Program-made: the position numbers and the translations under genes | In this document: positions 1 to 11,616 of the stretch, one piece after another | How the letters are laid out: the number at the start of each line of letters is the position of its first letter | Position numbering within the stretch: the first letter of the stretch is position 1 | Assembly: GCF_018389385.1 (NCBI RefSeq) | Contig: NZ_CP062698.1 | Location: 375,001 to 432,500, forward strand | Reading direction: 5' to 3' | DNA length: 57,500 nt | From: Anthocerotibacter panamensis C109 | GTDB lineage: Bacteria > Cyanobacteriota > Cyanobacteriia > Gloeobacterales > Anthocerotibacteraceae | Notes under the pieces: generated by a model | What the model saw: only the letters and a program-made list of their open reading frames with translations | Told to the model about the DNA's origin: nothing | Databases searched by the model: none

Positions 1-708
1 CACGACTTCGGGTCTACGCCTAGTGACCAGCGCCCTATTCAGACTCGGTTTCCCTATGGCTCCGTCATTTGCGACTTAACCTGCCACTAAACGTAACTCG
101 CCGGCTCATTCTTCAACAGGCACGCGGTCACCCGTTAAATCGGGCTCCCACTGCTTGTAGGCAAACGGTTTCATGTTCTATTTCACTCCCCTTCCGGGGT
201 TCTTTTCACCTTTCCATCGCTGTACTGGTGCGCTATCGGTCACAGGCAAGTATTTAGCCTTACGAGATGGTCCTCGCAGATTCACACGGGATTCCACGTG
301 CCCCATGCTACTCGGGATTGGGCTCGGGTTTGTCAACTTTCGACTACGGGAGTATCACCCTCTGTGCTGCTACTTTCCAGAAGCTTCGTCTAGTCAACGC
401 ACTCCTAAATGCCGTCCCACGACCCCGACAGACCGAAGTCCACCGGTTTAGGCTCCTCCCCGTCCGCTCACCGCTACTAGGGGAATCGTTGTTACTTTCT
501 TTTCCTCGAGCTACTAAGATGTTTCAATTCGCTCGGTTCCCCAAATGACTACCCCATGACGGGTAGTGGGTTGCCCCATTCGGATACCCCCGGATCAAAG
601 CATGCTTCCTGCTCCCCGGGGCGTTTCGCCGGTCGCCGCGTCCTTCATCGGCTGCCTGTGCCAAGGTATCCACCGTTCGCCCTTGCTAGCTTACATTGGT
701 GTTTGACC
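1..708 (-). rRNA. rrl: 23S ribosomal RNA, 5' part (truncated by window edge)
   Basis: On the minus strand the sequence from about 708 downward reads as the 5' end of 23S rRNA: a GGTCAAAC start, then the conserved GGTGGATACCTTGGCA block and the GATGAAGGACG block. Only about the first 700 nt lie in the window, and the gene runs off the left edge. It is preceded by tRNA-Ala, tRNA-Ile and 16S, the usual cyanobacterial operon order. Short open frames inside it are not genes. The exact mature 5' end is estimated by comparison with E. coli. Confidence 0.96.
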
Positions 709-720
709 TGACTTGTCTCT

Positions 721-738
721 ATGCAGTTTTCAAGGTGC
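721..738 (-). promoter_or_regulatory. boxA-type antitermination element in the 16S-23S spacer
   Basis: The minus strand reads GCACCTTGAAAACTGCAT just before the 23S 5' end. This matches the boxA segment (ACCTTGAAAACTGCATA) found in cyanobacterial internal transcribed spacers, where the Nus antitermination complex is thought to load. A related GAACCTTCAAAACTAAATAG sequence occurs in both 16S leaders of this window. Confidence 0.65.
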
Positions 739-805
739 TTTACAAAAATAGCATGACAAATGTCACATATACAAGGACCATCTTGGAAGTTGAAATCAAC
801 TTACC

Positions 806-878
806 TGGAGGTAAGCGGACTCGAACCGCTGACATCCTGCTTGCAAAGCAGGCGCTCTACCAGCTGAGCTATACCCCC
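806..878 (-). tRNA. tRNA-Ala (anticodon TGC)
   Basis: A 73-nt cloverleaf in the rRNA spacer. The acceptor strands GGGGGTA and TACCTCC include the G3-U70 pair that marks alanine tRNA. The D arm reads AGCTCAGCTGGTAGAGC, the anticodon loop TTTGCAA gives anticodon TGC, and the T arm contains GGTTCGAGTCC. The discriminator is A and no CCA is encoded. It is co-transcribed with 16S and 23S. Confidence 0.97.
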
Positions 879-882
879 TGAA

Positions 883-959
<77 letters not shown>

Positions 960-1136
960 CTGTAGGTGACAAGAGTCACCCGAGAGGAAAACGAACCGAA
1001 ATAGCCTGAAAGATGAAGAGGCACGACCGACCTGGGATACCAGTCAGGCAACACGGCACTGCGTAGAACTCGTATCACTACCTTGTCCTACTGCTACCTT
1101 TTTGATAGCGTCCTGTGCTCCTGCTGGAGGTCTCCC

Positions 1137-2605
<1,469 letters not shown>

Positions 2606-2606
2606 G

Positions 2607-2800
2607 TTTACGGCTCTCATTTAGCCCGTATCAGGCACCGGAGTGCTTGATACTTTTGTTGCAAATGCACTCAAATAGAGTACACTTTTAAGTAATTGAA
2701 TCGGGCCTCTTGCATTTGGCTTTCAGGCTATTTAGTTTTGAAGGTTCATTTTCCCTCTCGGGCTATATAAATCTAGCAAGCCTAGCTCAAGCTTGTCAAC
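2607..2800 (-). promoter_or_regulatory. rRNA operon promoter and leader (left operon)
   Basis: On the minus strand a -35 box TTGACA (2794-2799) and a -10 box TAGATT (2770-2775) are 18 bp apart. The leader then contains GAACCTTCAAAACTAAATAG (boxA-like) and a block ending TACTTAA that is shared with the right operon. Two hairpins follow, at 2667-2683 (GTACTC/GAGTGC) and 2628-2653 (GTATCA-GCAC/GTGC-TGATAC), and then a second shared block (CGGGCTAAATGAGAGCCG) abutting 16S. The promoter match is good, but the transcription start is not established. Confidence 0.7.
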
Positions 2801-2808
2801 ATCTTTTT

Positions 2809-3561
2809 TTAAAGCGAGTACAAGATCTCTTCTTCTTCCTGACCTTCTTCGCGCTCTAGGGGGAGGACCAAGGCGGCGAGGGGAGCCTTAGGGTGGCAGC
2901 CGCACCCGGCATCTAGGAAGGTGATATGCCCATAACGGCGAGCTTCAAAAATCTCTTCACGCAGACGGTGAATATGACCGCAGACAGCGTAGCGCCCAGG
3001 ATGGGCATGGGCAAAGTCGTCTTCGGGGACACGACCCGGATAAGACCAGCAGTAGAGTTCCTCAGGAAATGGTAGGTCTTTGTTGGTTGTCAGGCCACTG
3101 GAAGGCCAGTACATAGCTTTAGGAATAGGGGCGTGGCTGAAGAAGTAGTTTTGGGTCTCGTAGTAGCGCGGCAGGCTTTGGAGGAATTCCAGGTGACCAC
3201 TCTCGCGCAATGCCCGGTGGAAGTGGATAGTACTGCGGAAGTCTTCTCGGAAAAATCGGCGATAGGATTCCAGCGTGGCTATACCTCCATTGTTGGGACG
3301 AAACCAAGTTTCATCGCCGGACTCGACATGGTCGAGCATCATCTCTTCGTGATTTCCCCGCAGGATAACGGTGCTGGGGTAGCGAGCCTTATGTTGGATT
3401 AACCAATCAAGGATCTGGGCTGAGTCCCGGCCCCGGTCAATGAAGTCGCCCAAGAACACTAAGTTATCCAGGCTGTAGCCCAATAGGCACAACGTCCCTA
3501 GCAGATTTTGGAGTTTGTCCAAGCGACCGTGGATATCGGGTATGGCAATCAAGGCGTTCAT
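2809..3561 (-). CDS. PPP-family metallophosphatase (serine/threonine phosphatase or ApaH-like)
   Basis: A 250-residue calcineurin-like phosphoesterase of the PPP family, predicted to be cytosolic. The metal-binding signatures are in order: PDIHG (residues 8-12), GDFIDRG (38-44) and RGNHE (68-72), with histidines in FFSHAP and CGHIH towards the C-terminus. The first motif has Pro where GDxHG is usual; the Asp and His ligands are kept. Such bacterial enzymes remove phosphate from phosphoproteins or cleave dinucleoside polyphosphates, and the substrate cannot be told from sequence. Its ATG overlaps the thiD stop (ATGA), so it is the last gene of a polA-thiD-phosphatase operon. It ends about 10 bp from the rRNA promoter region. 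Confidence 0.88.
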   Translation of the reverse strand: MNALIAIPDIHGRLDKLQNLLGTLCLLGYSLDNLVFLGDFIDRGRDSAQILDWLIQHKARYPSTVILRGNHEEMMLDHVESGDETWFRPNNGGIATLESYRRFFREDFRSTIHFHRALRESGHLEFLQSLPRYYETQNYFFSHAPIPKAMYWPSSGLTTNKDLPFPEELYCWSYPGRVPEDDFAHAHPGRYAVCGHIHRLREEIFEARRYGHITFLDAGCGCHPKAPLAALVLPLEREEGQEEEEILYSL

Positions 3562-4376
3562 AGAGGTTCCCGAGCAGGCGGTGAGATGCTGGCCCAGGCA
3601 TGGCCCACCGGCCCCTGCCCCTGACCCAGCGCAAGACCGTAGCGCAAGGCAGTGATGAGAAATTCTTTGGCCTTGAGGACAGCCTCAAACAAGCTGTACC
3701 CCTGACTGAGATAAGCCGTGATAGCCGCAGCAAGGGTGCAGCCTGTGCCATGAGTATGGGGAGTTATGACAGTCGAGCTTGCTAAAACCTGGATCCGCGC
3801 TCCATCAAACCACACGTCCGTGCCCCGACCTGATAGAAGACCTCCGCCTTTGACCAGAACGGCTTTGGCCCCGGCACCGTGAATGCGGCGAGCAGCTTCC
3901 TGCATATCATCAAGGGTGTGGACAGATAGCCCGCTTAAGATCTCAGCTTCGTGGAGGTTGGGGGTAATCAGACTGGCGAGGGGTAACAATGCTTGAAGGT
4001 AGCCTGCACTAGCGGCCTCATCCAAAAGTCGTGCACCCGTCCGAGAAACCATCACCGGGTCTACTACTAGAGGCGCAATATGTAGCCGTTTAATTTGTTC
4101 AGCTACGGCGTCGATGATCTCGCGGTTGAGGAGCATCCCGGTCTTGGCTGCGTCCACGCCAATGTCGGTCACGACCATGTCAATCTGGTCAGCAATATGG
4201 GCCACGGGCAGAGCGACTACAGAACGGACGCCCAAGGTGTTTTGAGCCGTGGTGCAGGTGATGGCGCTCATACCATGAACCCCCAAGGCCAGAAAGGTCT
4301 TGAGGTCTGCTTGGATGCCTGCCCCACCACCGGAGTCGGAACCTGCAATCGTGAGGGCGCGGGGGATGGGATTCAC
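3558..4376 (-). CDS. thiD: Hydroxymethylpyrimidine/phosphomethylpyrimidine kinase
   Basis: This 272-residue protein is a ThiD kinase of the ribokinase fold, which phosphorylates HMP and then HMP-phosphate in thiamine biosynthesis. The N-terminal block [20 protein letters not shown] is diagnostic, as are the KTGML segment, the [14 protein letters not shown] block, and the C-terminal [10 protein letters not shown] anion hole with its reactive Cys. Length is typical for the family. The start overlaps the polA stop and the stop overlaps the phosphatase start, both by ATGA, which implies translational coupling. No TPP riboswitch is visible upstream, as expected for a gene inside an operon led by polA. 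Confidence 0.96.
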   Translation of the reverse strand: MNPIPRALTIAGSDSGGGAGIQADLKTFLALGVHGMSAITCTTAQNTLGVRSVVALPVAHIADQIDMVVTDIGVDAAKTGMLLNREIIDAVAEQIKRLHIAPLVVDPVMVSRTGARLLDEAASAGYLQALLPLASLITPNLHEAEILSGLSVHTLDDMQEAARRIHGAGAKAVLVKGGGLLSGRGTDVWFDGARIQVLASSTVITPHTHGTGCTLAAAITAYLSQGYSLFEAVLKAKEFLITALRYGLALGQGQGPVGHAWASISPPAREPL

Positions 4377-7135
4377 TTGGTTTCCATCCAGGAAGTCCCA
4401 CTGTGAATATCCACAACGAGCGGCACACTGAGGGGAAAGGCTCCTTCCATGGCAGAGCGGATTACAGGCTCAACTAGGGGCCATTCATCGGTCGGTACCT
4501 CAAAAACCAGTTCGTCGTGGACCTGAAGGACCATGTGCGTCTGATAGTTAGCTAGGGTGCGGTGGAGCGTAATCATGCTCTGCTTGATGATGTCGGCGGC
4601 AGTCCCCTGGATTGGGGCATTCATCGCTTGCCTCAGGGCGGAGAGGCGCTGGTTAGTAGGCAGTTGGGCGAGTGCGGGGAAGGAGCGCCTGCGGCCCAAG
4701 AGGGTCTCGACGTAGCCCTGCCGGAGGGCCATATTCTCCGTTTCTCTGAGATAGGCAAAGACTTTGGGGTAAGTGGCGTAGAAGTTTTCTAGAAACTTTT
4801 GGGCTTCCTGGGATGAAACCCCTGCTTCTCGGGCAAAGCGTTGCGCACCCATACCATAGACGACTCCAAAGTTGATGGTCTTGGCAAGGCGGCGTTCGTC
4901 TGGGGTGATGTGCTCACGGCCAAAAAGTAGTTGGGCGGTGCGGGTATGGATATCGCCGTGCTGCTTGAAGGTCTCGACGAGGATCGGCTCACCAGTGACA
5001 TGAGCAAGGATGCGCAGTTCGATCTGGGAATAGTCTGCTGCGACCATGTAGCAACCCTCGGCGGGGACAAAGGCATGCCGGATACGCCGGGAGAATTCGG
5101 TGCGGATGGGAATATTTTGGAGGTTAGGGTTGGAGGAGCTGAGGCGTCCGGTGACCGTGACGGCCTGATTAAAGTCAGTGTGGATGCGCCCGGTGTTGGG
5201 ATCAACTAGGTTAGGCAAGTTATCGACGTAGGTGGAGCGCAGTTTAGCGAGGGTACGGTATTCCAAGATAAGCGGGATCACTTTATGATCCTCTGCCATC
5301 CGCTCAAGAGTAGCCGCATCGGTGGACCAACCCAGACTGGTTTTGCGGGTCTTGCGGGTCGGGAGTTGGAGCTTGTCGAAGAGCAGCTCGCTCAACTGTT
5401 TGGGGGAGTTGAGGTTGAAGGTGGTCCCGGCAGCCTCAAAAACTTGTGATTCCAGCGCCTCTAAATCCTGCTGTAATTCTTTGGAGAGTTCGTTTAGATA
5501 AGCGAGATCAATGCGCACGCCAATCCATTCCATATCGGCGAGGACCGGCTCTAGGGGCAATTCTAAGCTCGTGAAAATATGCTTCAGCTTGGGACTTTCG
5601 GCCAGTTCTGCTTGGAGGAAGGGCATGATCCGTAAGGCGCAGAGGGCATCCATGGCGCAGTAGGGAGCTACTTTAGCGATGGGCACTTCGGCTATGGTTT
5701 TGCCCCGAGGAACGAGTTGTTCATAGGGGGTCATCTCGACAGCTAGATATTTCAGGGCTAGCGCAGAAAGTTTATGCTCACCCTCGGGATGTAGTACATA
5801 GTTTGCCAACATCGGATCGAAGACAACGCCCTTGAGATCGATGCCCTGGCTACGCAGAATCAGCCGGTCATATTTGGCATTCTGAAAAATTTTAGGTCGT
5901 GCGGGGTCTTCCCACGCTTCTTTCAGCGCGGCTACGACGGTAGCCAAGTCGAGGCAGGAGCCTTCGGTATGCCCTAATGGGAGGTAAAAAGCTTCTGCTT
6001 CGCTCCAGGCGCAGCCCAAGCCGACTAGCGCAGCTTTGTGCGGGTCGAGAGATGTGGTCTCTGTATCCCAAGCGACGGGACCGGTCTGGGCTTGGAGGCG
6101 GGTGAGGAAATCGTCCCATTGCTCGGGGGTATCGACGAGGATGACTTGGTGTGTGGATTTGACCGTGGGCTTGAAGTCAAACCACAAATCGTCATCGCCC
6201 TGGTCTGCCATTAGCGTGGGACGGACGGACGGATTCACCTCATGGGCACTACTGAGCCGCTCTACTTGACGGGTGAGGGTCTTGAATTCCAGGGCTTCCA
6301 GGAGGGGCTTGACTTCGCGCGGGTCAAAGCCCTGCCAGCGGCAGTCGTCCAGCGCGATCGGCAAGGGGAGGTTGGTGCGCAGGGTCGCCATCCAGTAGGA
6401 GTGGTCGGCAGACTCTTTGCCTTCCCGGAGTTTGGTCTGAGTAGCGCCCTTGATCTCCTCGATATGTTCGTAGATAGCTTGGAGGTTGGGGTATTGCTCC
6501 AGGAGCTTGACTGCGGTGACTTTCCCGATACCCTTGACGCCTGGGATGTTGTCAGAACCATCCCCGCAGAGGGATTTATAATCCACGACCTGATGGGGCC
6601 AGACCCCCAATTTTTGTTTGATCTGCTCGGTGCCGTACTCGACAATGAAGCCCTGTTTGCTGTCTGGTTGAAGCACAGTGATCTGGCGCTCGGGGTCAAC
6701 CAGTTGAAAGAGGTCTTGGTCCCCGCTCAGGATTTTCACCTGTAGACTGGCTTTCACGCCTTCTACCGCGAGGGTGCCGAGGATGTCGTCGGCCTCAAAA
6801 CCGGGCATCTCCAGGACCGGGATATGCATGGCGGTGAGAATGGTTTTGAGATTCTCCATGTCTGCGATAAATTCTTCGGGAGTCTCAGCTCGTCCCGCTT
6901 TGTAGGTCTCGTCTTTCTCGTGGCGGAAGGTGGGTAGATGGTGGTCGAAGGCCACAGCGCACCCCACAAATTGCTCTTTAGCTAGGACTTCAAATAGGGC
7001 CTTGAGGAAGCCATAGGTGACACTGGTCGGAATACCTGAACGGGTACGCAGTCCACCGGCGTTTCCGCGCTGAAAGGCCCAGTAGGAGCGATAAGCCAGG
7101 GAATGTCCATCGACCAACAACAGTAAATTGCTCAT
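4373..7135 (-). CDS. polA: DNA polymerase I
   Basis: Full-length Pol I of 920 residues, used in Okazaki fragment maturation and excision repair. The N-terminal 5'-3' nuclease domain (about 1-290) begins with [17 protein letters not shown]. The 3'-5' exonuclease domain keeps its acidic residues (DTETT near 356, QNAKYD, and YCAMD), so proofreading is probably active. The polymerase domain has motif A ([13 protein letters not shown]), the O-helix motif B ([14 protein letters not shown]) and motif C (VHDELVF). I chose the ATG at 7135 ([10 protein letters not shown]) over an in-frame TTG two codons upstream. It is divergent from the hydrolase gene and heads an overlapping operon with thiD. Confidence 0.97.
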   Translation of the reverse strand: MSNLLLLVDGHSLAYRSYWAFQRGNAGGLRTRSGIPTSVTYGFLKALFEVLAKEQFVGCAVAFDHHLPTFRHEKDETYKAGRAETPEEFIADMENLKTILTAMHIPVLEMPGFEADDILGTLAVEGVKASLQVKILSGDQDLFQLVDPERQITVLQPDSKQGFIVEYGTEQIKQKLGVWPHQVVDYKSLCGDGSDNIPGVKGIGKVTAVKLLEQYPNLQAIYEHIEEIKGATQTKLREGKESADHSYWMATLRTNLPLPIALDDCRWQGFDPREVKPLLEALEFKTLTRQVERLSSAHEVNPSVRPTLMADQGDDDLWFDFKPTVKSTHQVILVDTPEQWDDFLTRLQAQTGPVAWDTETTSLDPHKAALVGLGCAWSEAEAFYLPLGHTEGSCLDLATVVAALKEAWEDPARPKIFQNAKYDRLILRSQGIDLKGVVFDPMLANYVLHPEGEHKLSALALKYLAVEMTPYEQLVPRGKTIAEVPIAKVAPYCAMDALCALRIMPFLQAELAESPKLKHIFTSLELPLEPVLADMEWIGVRIDLAYLNELSKELQQDLEALESQVFEAAGTTFNLNSPKQLSELLFDKLQLPTRKTRKTSLGWSTDAATLERMAEDHKVIPLILEYRTLAKLRSTYVDNLPNLVDPNTGRIHTDFNQAVTVTGRLSSSNPNLQNIPIRTEFSRRIRHAFVPAEGCYMVAADYSQIELRILAHVTGEPILVETFKQHGDIHTRTAQLLFGREHITPDERRLAKTINFGVVYGMGAQRFAREAGVSSQEAQKFLENFYATYPKVFAYLRETENMALRQGYVETLLGRRRSFPALAQLPTNQRLSALRQAMNAPIQGTAADIIKQSMITLHRTLANYQTHMVLQVHDELVFEVPTDEWPLVEPVIRSAMEGAFPLSVPLVVDIHSGTSWMETK

Positions 7136-7235
7136 AATCAATTATGGTCTATAGGGGCCAGCTCTGACCCTGGAGCTGTTGAACCTGCTAGAAAGGGAGT
7201 CGTCCAATAGCTTAGATACATCTTCTGGAGGCTGT

Positions 7236-8318
7236 ATGAACCTAAAACCCCCCATCCTGAGCCTGATCTGCGGCCTCGCCCTGACCACTGCGCTCTGGCC
7301 TCTGGTGAACCAGAACGGCCTCACACTCCCAAACCCGTTACCTGCTGCTCTGGCCCAATTCCAAACCAATAGTCTCTACAAGGCGCAGCCCGGTCCCTAC
7401 TCCGTGGGCGTGGCGGATGACCTTACGCTCAACGACAGCCGCCGCAACCGCACGGTGCCCCTCAAGATCTATTACCCGGACGGGCCAGGACCTTTTCCTG
7501 TCATTGTTTTTTCTCACGGCGGGGGCGGGACGAAGGATGCCTTCTCGGAACTCAGTTTTTTTTGGGCCAGTCACGGCTATGTGTCCATCCATCCGACGCA
7601 CCTCGACCACGATTTGAAGCGTGAGCAGCAAGGCAGTAGCCGCCGTGAACTAGGCGAGATCGCCAAGACCGATTCAACGCTCTGGCAAAGTCGGACCGAT
7701 GATATATCTTTGATCATCAGCTCTTTGGGCAGCTTGGAACAGCAGGTTCCTGCCTTAAGCGGGAAATTTGATAACCAGCATATCGGAGTCGCGGGGCATT
7801 CTTTTGGAGCTGCCACAGCGCTTATGGTTGCAGGGACCAAGATCGATACCAATCAAAGCCGGGATATTAGTTTTCGTGACCCTCGGGTCAAGGCTTTTAT
7901 CGCCATTTCCCCAGATGGTGCGGGACAGCGGGGGCTCGATCCCGATGCCTGGAACCAGATCACTACTCCAGTGATGACTATTGCTGGATCTTTAGAGCGC
8001 GGCGACACCTTTCGGATGGAGCCCTACCAGGGAATGCCGCCGGGAGACAAGTATCATATGGTCGTCGATGGAGCGCGGCACTACTCCTTTAACGACGCCA
8101 AGACCGATGGTGGTAGACAACGCGGTAGGCAGCGCGGCGGGCGCAGACGCGGGAATCAGGATGGGAGTAGCGTGGATGCTATCCACACCCTCCTAGGGAG
8201 TACGAGTGTAGCTTTTTGGGATGCTTACTTGATGCAAAATGGCTCTGCCAAGCAGTACTTGGCCGCTAAGGGTCCAGCCATTTTTGGGGCGGGTGCAGTA
8301 ACCTTTTTCGCCAAATGA
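7236..8318 (+). CDS. Secreted alpha/beta hydrolase (dienelactone hydrolase/PAF-acetylhydrolase-like)
   Basis: A 360-residue protein with an N-terminal signal peptide (PPILSLICGLALTTAL) and an alpha/beta hydrolase core. The oxyanion region is IVFSHGGGG, the nucleophile elbow is GHSFGA, and a late His lies in ARHYSF. The overall shape is that of the predicted dienelactone hydrolase group (COG4188-like), and the substrate is unknown. The start is the ATG preceded by GGAGG seven bases upstream; an upstream in-frame ATG at 7179 lacks a ribosome-binding site. An Arg/Gly-rich segment (GGRQRGRQRGGRRRG) sits between the catalytic His and the C-terminal helices. It is not part of the usual fold and may be a surface loop that binds acidic polymers. 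Confidence 0.85.
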   Translation: MNLKPPILSLICGLALTTALWPLVNQNGLTLPNPLPAALAQFQTNSLYKAQPGPYSVGVADDLTLNDSRRNRTVPLKIYYPDGPGPFPVIVFSHGGGGTKDAFSELSFFWASHGYVSIHPTHLDHDLKREQQGSSRRELGEIAKTDSTLWQSRTDDISLIISSLGSLEQQVPALSGKFDNQHIGVAGHSFGAATALMVAGTKIDTNQSRDISFRDPRVKAFIAISPDGAGQRGLDPDAWNQITTPVMTIAGSLERGDTFRMEPYQGMPPGDKYHMVVDGARHYSFNDAKTDGGRQRGRQRGGRRRGNQDGSSVDAIHTLLGSTSVAFWDAYLMQNGSAKQYLAAKGPAIFGAGAVTFFAK

Positions 8319-8355
8319 GAAGAGCTTTACCGTAAATTAGTGCCTGCTCTAGCCA

Positions 8356-11300
8356 TCAGAATCCCAATCCGGTGGTGCAGCGGTGGATCGTCTGCCTTCC
8401 ATTGAGTACCTCTGTGTAGTACTCGTAAACTTGATTAGCACCAATCAGGGTCTCGGGGTCCTTGCGGATTAGGGCTCCGTTCCCGCTGACCCGACGGTAG
8501 AAGGCAGGGCTGAGGCCATAAGTGACTTTACCGTACCAGATATCGGCTACGGAATTGGCCTCAACGTTCACAGAAGCTGCCATCTGGATCGATACGTAGG
8601 TCGTGCCTTGGAAGAAAAACGGTTCTGGTGACTGGATATGGGCGTAGTCTGACGGGGGGCGTAGGGCTTCGACCATCGTCCAAGTGCCTCCAATATTCCG
8701 GTAGATCCCGACTGTCGAGAAGTCAAGGCGGGCAAAGAAGACCAATTCGCCGCCTAGACTCGTTTCGTGCCATGCGAAGGGGGCTGTTTTCTTGATAGGG
8801 TCAAAGGTGAGTTGGGTCAGTAGCCCAGTATCGATGTCATACTTGGCGACTTGGGAGATACCCTGGGCATCATTTATAGTCAAGATAATAGCCCGCTCCC
8901 CAAAGACCCAGCGACCATTACGGGGATTGTTACCAGGGACGATGGTTTCAGTTCTTGAGTCGTCCAACTCACGCCAAGCCAGATTGTCTGGACCTGCCGT
9001 AACGGTGGAGTAGAGTATCCGGGGCTTGGGGTCATTGGGCTCTTTACTGCCAATCGGGGAGCGGCGTTGGGAACCTTTTTGAAGTGTCTCTACCTGCCAG
9101 ACCCCATTCGCCAAGCGTGCCTGAGCAAGGTTAGGGGTGCCGTTGATGTCCTTGGTATAGACAATGCGTGCTCCCCCCTGAGCCAGTGCCCACTCCGGTC
9201 CATTGCTCGTGACGCTAAACGGGGACAGGTTAGTATCGAGTTGGATCGCCTTGCCGGATGGGGGCATCCAAGCTCCTGTACTTGCCTCGACCGGGGCTAA
9301 CCACAGGATTTTTCGGTTGTCCTGGAAGGTTGTCTGGAAGTCGATGTTGTCGTACTCGTTGTCGGTGAGGTCTTGGGTTAGGTCTGAGATCACCACATCT
9401 TCAGGTACGAAGCTGTCGCCCGGTGTTCCGGCAGGGAGGCTGAACTTGCTGATAAAAGTGTCGTTATCCCCGGCTAAGCGCGTGCTGTAGGCTCCGCTTG
9501 TCGTGGGAAAGGTCGTCGAAGTGGTGCGCCCTGTGAGGTAGACGTTATTGCTACTGTCGAGGGCTAGTGCATAGGTGAAGTCAAGCTTGTTTCCGCCCAA
9601 GTAGGTGGAATAGACCAAGGCATCTCCAGGGGCATTGATCTTGGTCAGGAAAATATCACTCGAACCATTGTAGGTCGGGTCGAAAGCATCCGCAGTGACC
9701 GGGAAATTAGCAGCATAAGTCTGACCTGAAATATAGACATTGCCCGTGCTATCCACTGCGATCCCGTTGCCCCCTTCAGAATTGTTACTCCCGGCGAGAT
9801 AGGTCGCATAGACCAGCTTCGTGCCGCCAGTACTGAGCTTGAAGACAAAGCTGTTGCGGGAAAAAGGGGTGGACGGGACTAGAGCTGCTGGGGTGGTCGG
9901 GAAGTCTGGTCCGGCGCTGCCGGTGACATAGGCATTCCCGGATTTATCGACGGCGAGGGCTTTAGCCGAATCGTTCCCGGTGCCGCCGACGTAGGTAGCG
10001 TAAAACAGCGCGCTCCCTGTGTCATTGAGCTTGGCAACGAAGACATCGCCGATACCATTGGAGGTAGTGTCGAAGGCTCCAGGGGTGACAGGGAAGTTGG
10101 TGGAACGGGTGAACCCCGCTACGTAGACAGCCCCAGTGCCCTCCACCACAATGCCATTGCCCTGGTCATTGCCGTCATAGATGCCGTTGGTAACCGCTCC
10201 TCCGCCCAGGAAGGTCGAGTAGATCAAGCCAGTACCCATCGGGTTGAGCTTGGTGACAAAAGCATCCTGACTTCCCCCATTGAAGCTGGTGCTCAAGGCT
10301 CCGGGCGTGGTGGGGAAGTCGCGGGAGGTCGTATATCCGGTGAGATAGGCACACCCGGCGCTGTCAACGGCTACCGCAGCGCTCACATCGCCATTGACCG
10401 AACTGCCCCCAAGATAGGTGGAGTAAACCAAAGCATTGCCACTGGGGCTGAGTTTGGTGACAAAGCCTTCGGTGCTGCCATTAAAAGTGGGGATCAAGGC
10501 TCCAGTTGTGACCGGAAAGTTGGAGGATTGTGTGTACCCCGTGAGGTAAGCGCTACCAGTGCTATCCACGGCAAGGGCGATACTGATGTCGTCCGCATTG
10601 CCGCCCAGATAGGTGGAATAGACCAGACTGGTGCCTCCTGGGTTGAGCTTGGTGACAAAAATATCGCGGGTGCCGCCAGTGAAAGTACTGCTGTAGGCCC
10701 CGGCGACAAGTGGGAAGTCAGTCGAGCCGGTGGGGCCAGTGACATATACATTGCCAATATTGTCTACTGCTATTGCATTGCCCTCCTCAAAACCTGTCCC
10801 GCCCAAGAAGGTCGAGTACAGGAGCACCGGGTCAATCACCAAAGGCAGATTATGGTCATAGACCCCGACCTCAAAACCCACTTCAGGCCCCTGGACTACA
10901 TACTTAGCGGGGATGACCTTACGCCCACGTTCTAAGTCCTGATAAACCATCGGTTTGGGTTGGCGGACTTCTCCCAAATCGGTCTTCAGGATCAGTTCTC
11001 CTGTTGGAGCAAGGGTGATGCTTTTAGCTCCCTGCACGCCCAAACGAATGCGCTGGGGATCAGCTCCAGGGGCGAGGGTGAAGTCATATTCCAGATGCTC
11101 GTCTTGAGCGTAGTAGGTGAGGTCAATACCGGGATAGACCGCCTGAGCGGTGATCCGGGCGTAGGTGGGAATACTAGTCCGCCACTGGCTGTGGTCCCGA
11201 CTTGCGAAATAGTTGGCCCGACCGGACAGCGGACCTGCTCCTGAGAATTTAGCGGGGGTGGAATTGAGTAGCTGCAATCTAAGCGCTACTGTATCCGCCT

Positions 11301-11616
11301 TAGCAGGTCCGGCAGCAGGAGTTTGAGCTTTGCGCAGCACCATTACAGCTTCGGTGCTTGTGAGAAAAAGGCTATATCTAGGGCTGCGCGCCAGGAACTG
11401 TACCCTGCGGTCAAGCTGACCTTGATTGGCCTCAAAACGTAACGGCATTGATGCCCAAGTCGGTCCGTTCAGCTTGGTGGCGGGCAGATTACGCGACTGC
11501 TTTAAGGGAAGTAAAGCCGTAGCAGCAAAGGCTAGATTGCTTTGCAAAAAGGCGAAGCACAGCATCCCTGAGAGGATGGGACGCAGCATAGATCGGATGA
11601 GCGAAAAGAAGAACAT
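8356..11616 (-). CDS. Secreted SBBP-repeat beta-propeller protein
   Basis: A 1,086-residue protein with a signal peptide ending near SNLAFAA. The region from about residue 55 to 260 resembles the domain commonly found before SBBP repeats (PLRFEANQGQLDRRVQFLAR). Seven SBBP (seven-bladed beta-propeller) repeats follow from about residue 265 to 690, each with the pattern LVYSTYLGG...AVDSTGNVYVTG...FP, enough to close one propeller. The last 350 residues form a different domain with motifs like RIVYTKDING and KPRILYSTV, perhaps a second propeller. No catalytic residues were recognised. Such proteins are exported and of unknown role. The gene is monocistronic and convergent with the hydrolase, 37 bp away. 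Confidence 0.88.
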   Translation of the reverse strand: MFFFSLIRSMLRPILSGMLCFAFLQSNLAFAATALLPLKQSRNLPATKLNGPTWASMPLRFEANQGQLDRRVQFLARSPRYSLFLTSTEAVMVLRKAQTPAAGPAKADTVALRLQLLNSTPAKFSGAGPLSGRANYFASRDHSQWRTSIPTYARITAQAVYPGIDLTYYAQDEHLEYDFTLAPGADPQRIRLGVQGAKSITLAPTGELILKTDLGEVRQPKPMVYQDLERGRKVIPAKYVVQGPEVGFEVGVYDHNLPLVIDPVLLYSTFLGGTGFEEGNAIAVDNIGNVYVTGPTGSTDFPLVAGAYSSTFTGGTRDIFVTKLNPGGTSLVYSTYLGGNADDISIALAVDSTGSAYLTGYTQSSNFPVTTGALIPTFNGSTEGFVTKLSPSGNALVYSTYLGGSSVNGDVSAAVAVDSAGCAYLTGYTTSRDFPTTPGALSTSFNGGSQDAFVTKLNPMGTGLIYSTFLGGGAVTNGIYDGNDQGNGIVVEGTGAVYVAGFTRSTNFPVTPGAFDTTSNGIGDVFVAKLNDTGSALFYATYVGGTGNDSAKALAVDKSGNAYVTGSAGPDFPTTPAALVPSTPFSRNSFVFKLSTGGTKLVYATYLAGSNNSEGGNGIAVDSTGNVYISGQTYAANFPVTADAFDPTYNGSSDIFLTKINAPGDALVYSTYLGGNKLDFTYALALDSSNNVYLTGRTTSTTFPTTSGAYSTRLAGDNDTFISKFSLPAGTPGDSFVPEDVVISDLTQDLTDNEYDNIDFQTTFQDNRKILWLAPVEASTGAWMPPSGKAIQLDTNLSPFSVTSNGPEWALAQGGARIVYTKDINGTPNLAQARLANGVWQVETLQKGSQRRSPIGSKEPNDPKPRILYSTVTAGPDNLAWRELDDSRTETIVPGNNPRNGRWVFGERAIILTINDAQGISQVAKYDIDTGLLTQLTFDPIKKTAPFAWHETSLGGELVFFARLDFSTVGIYRNIGGTWTMVEALRPPSDYAHIQSPEPFFFQGTTYVSIQMAASVNVEANSVADIWYGKVTYGLSPAFYRRVSGNGALIRKDPETLIGANQVYEYYTEVLNGRQTIHRCTTGLGF

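Noticed and set aside
10494-10935. Periodic repeats that could suggest a CRISPR or satellite array
   Set aside because: The periodicity of roughly 170-180 bp is that of the SBBP protein repeats on the minus strand; the DNA copies are diverged and no short spacers are present.
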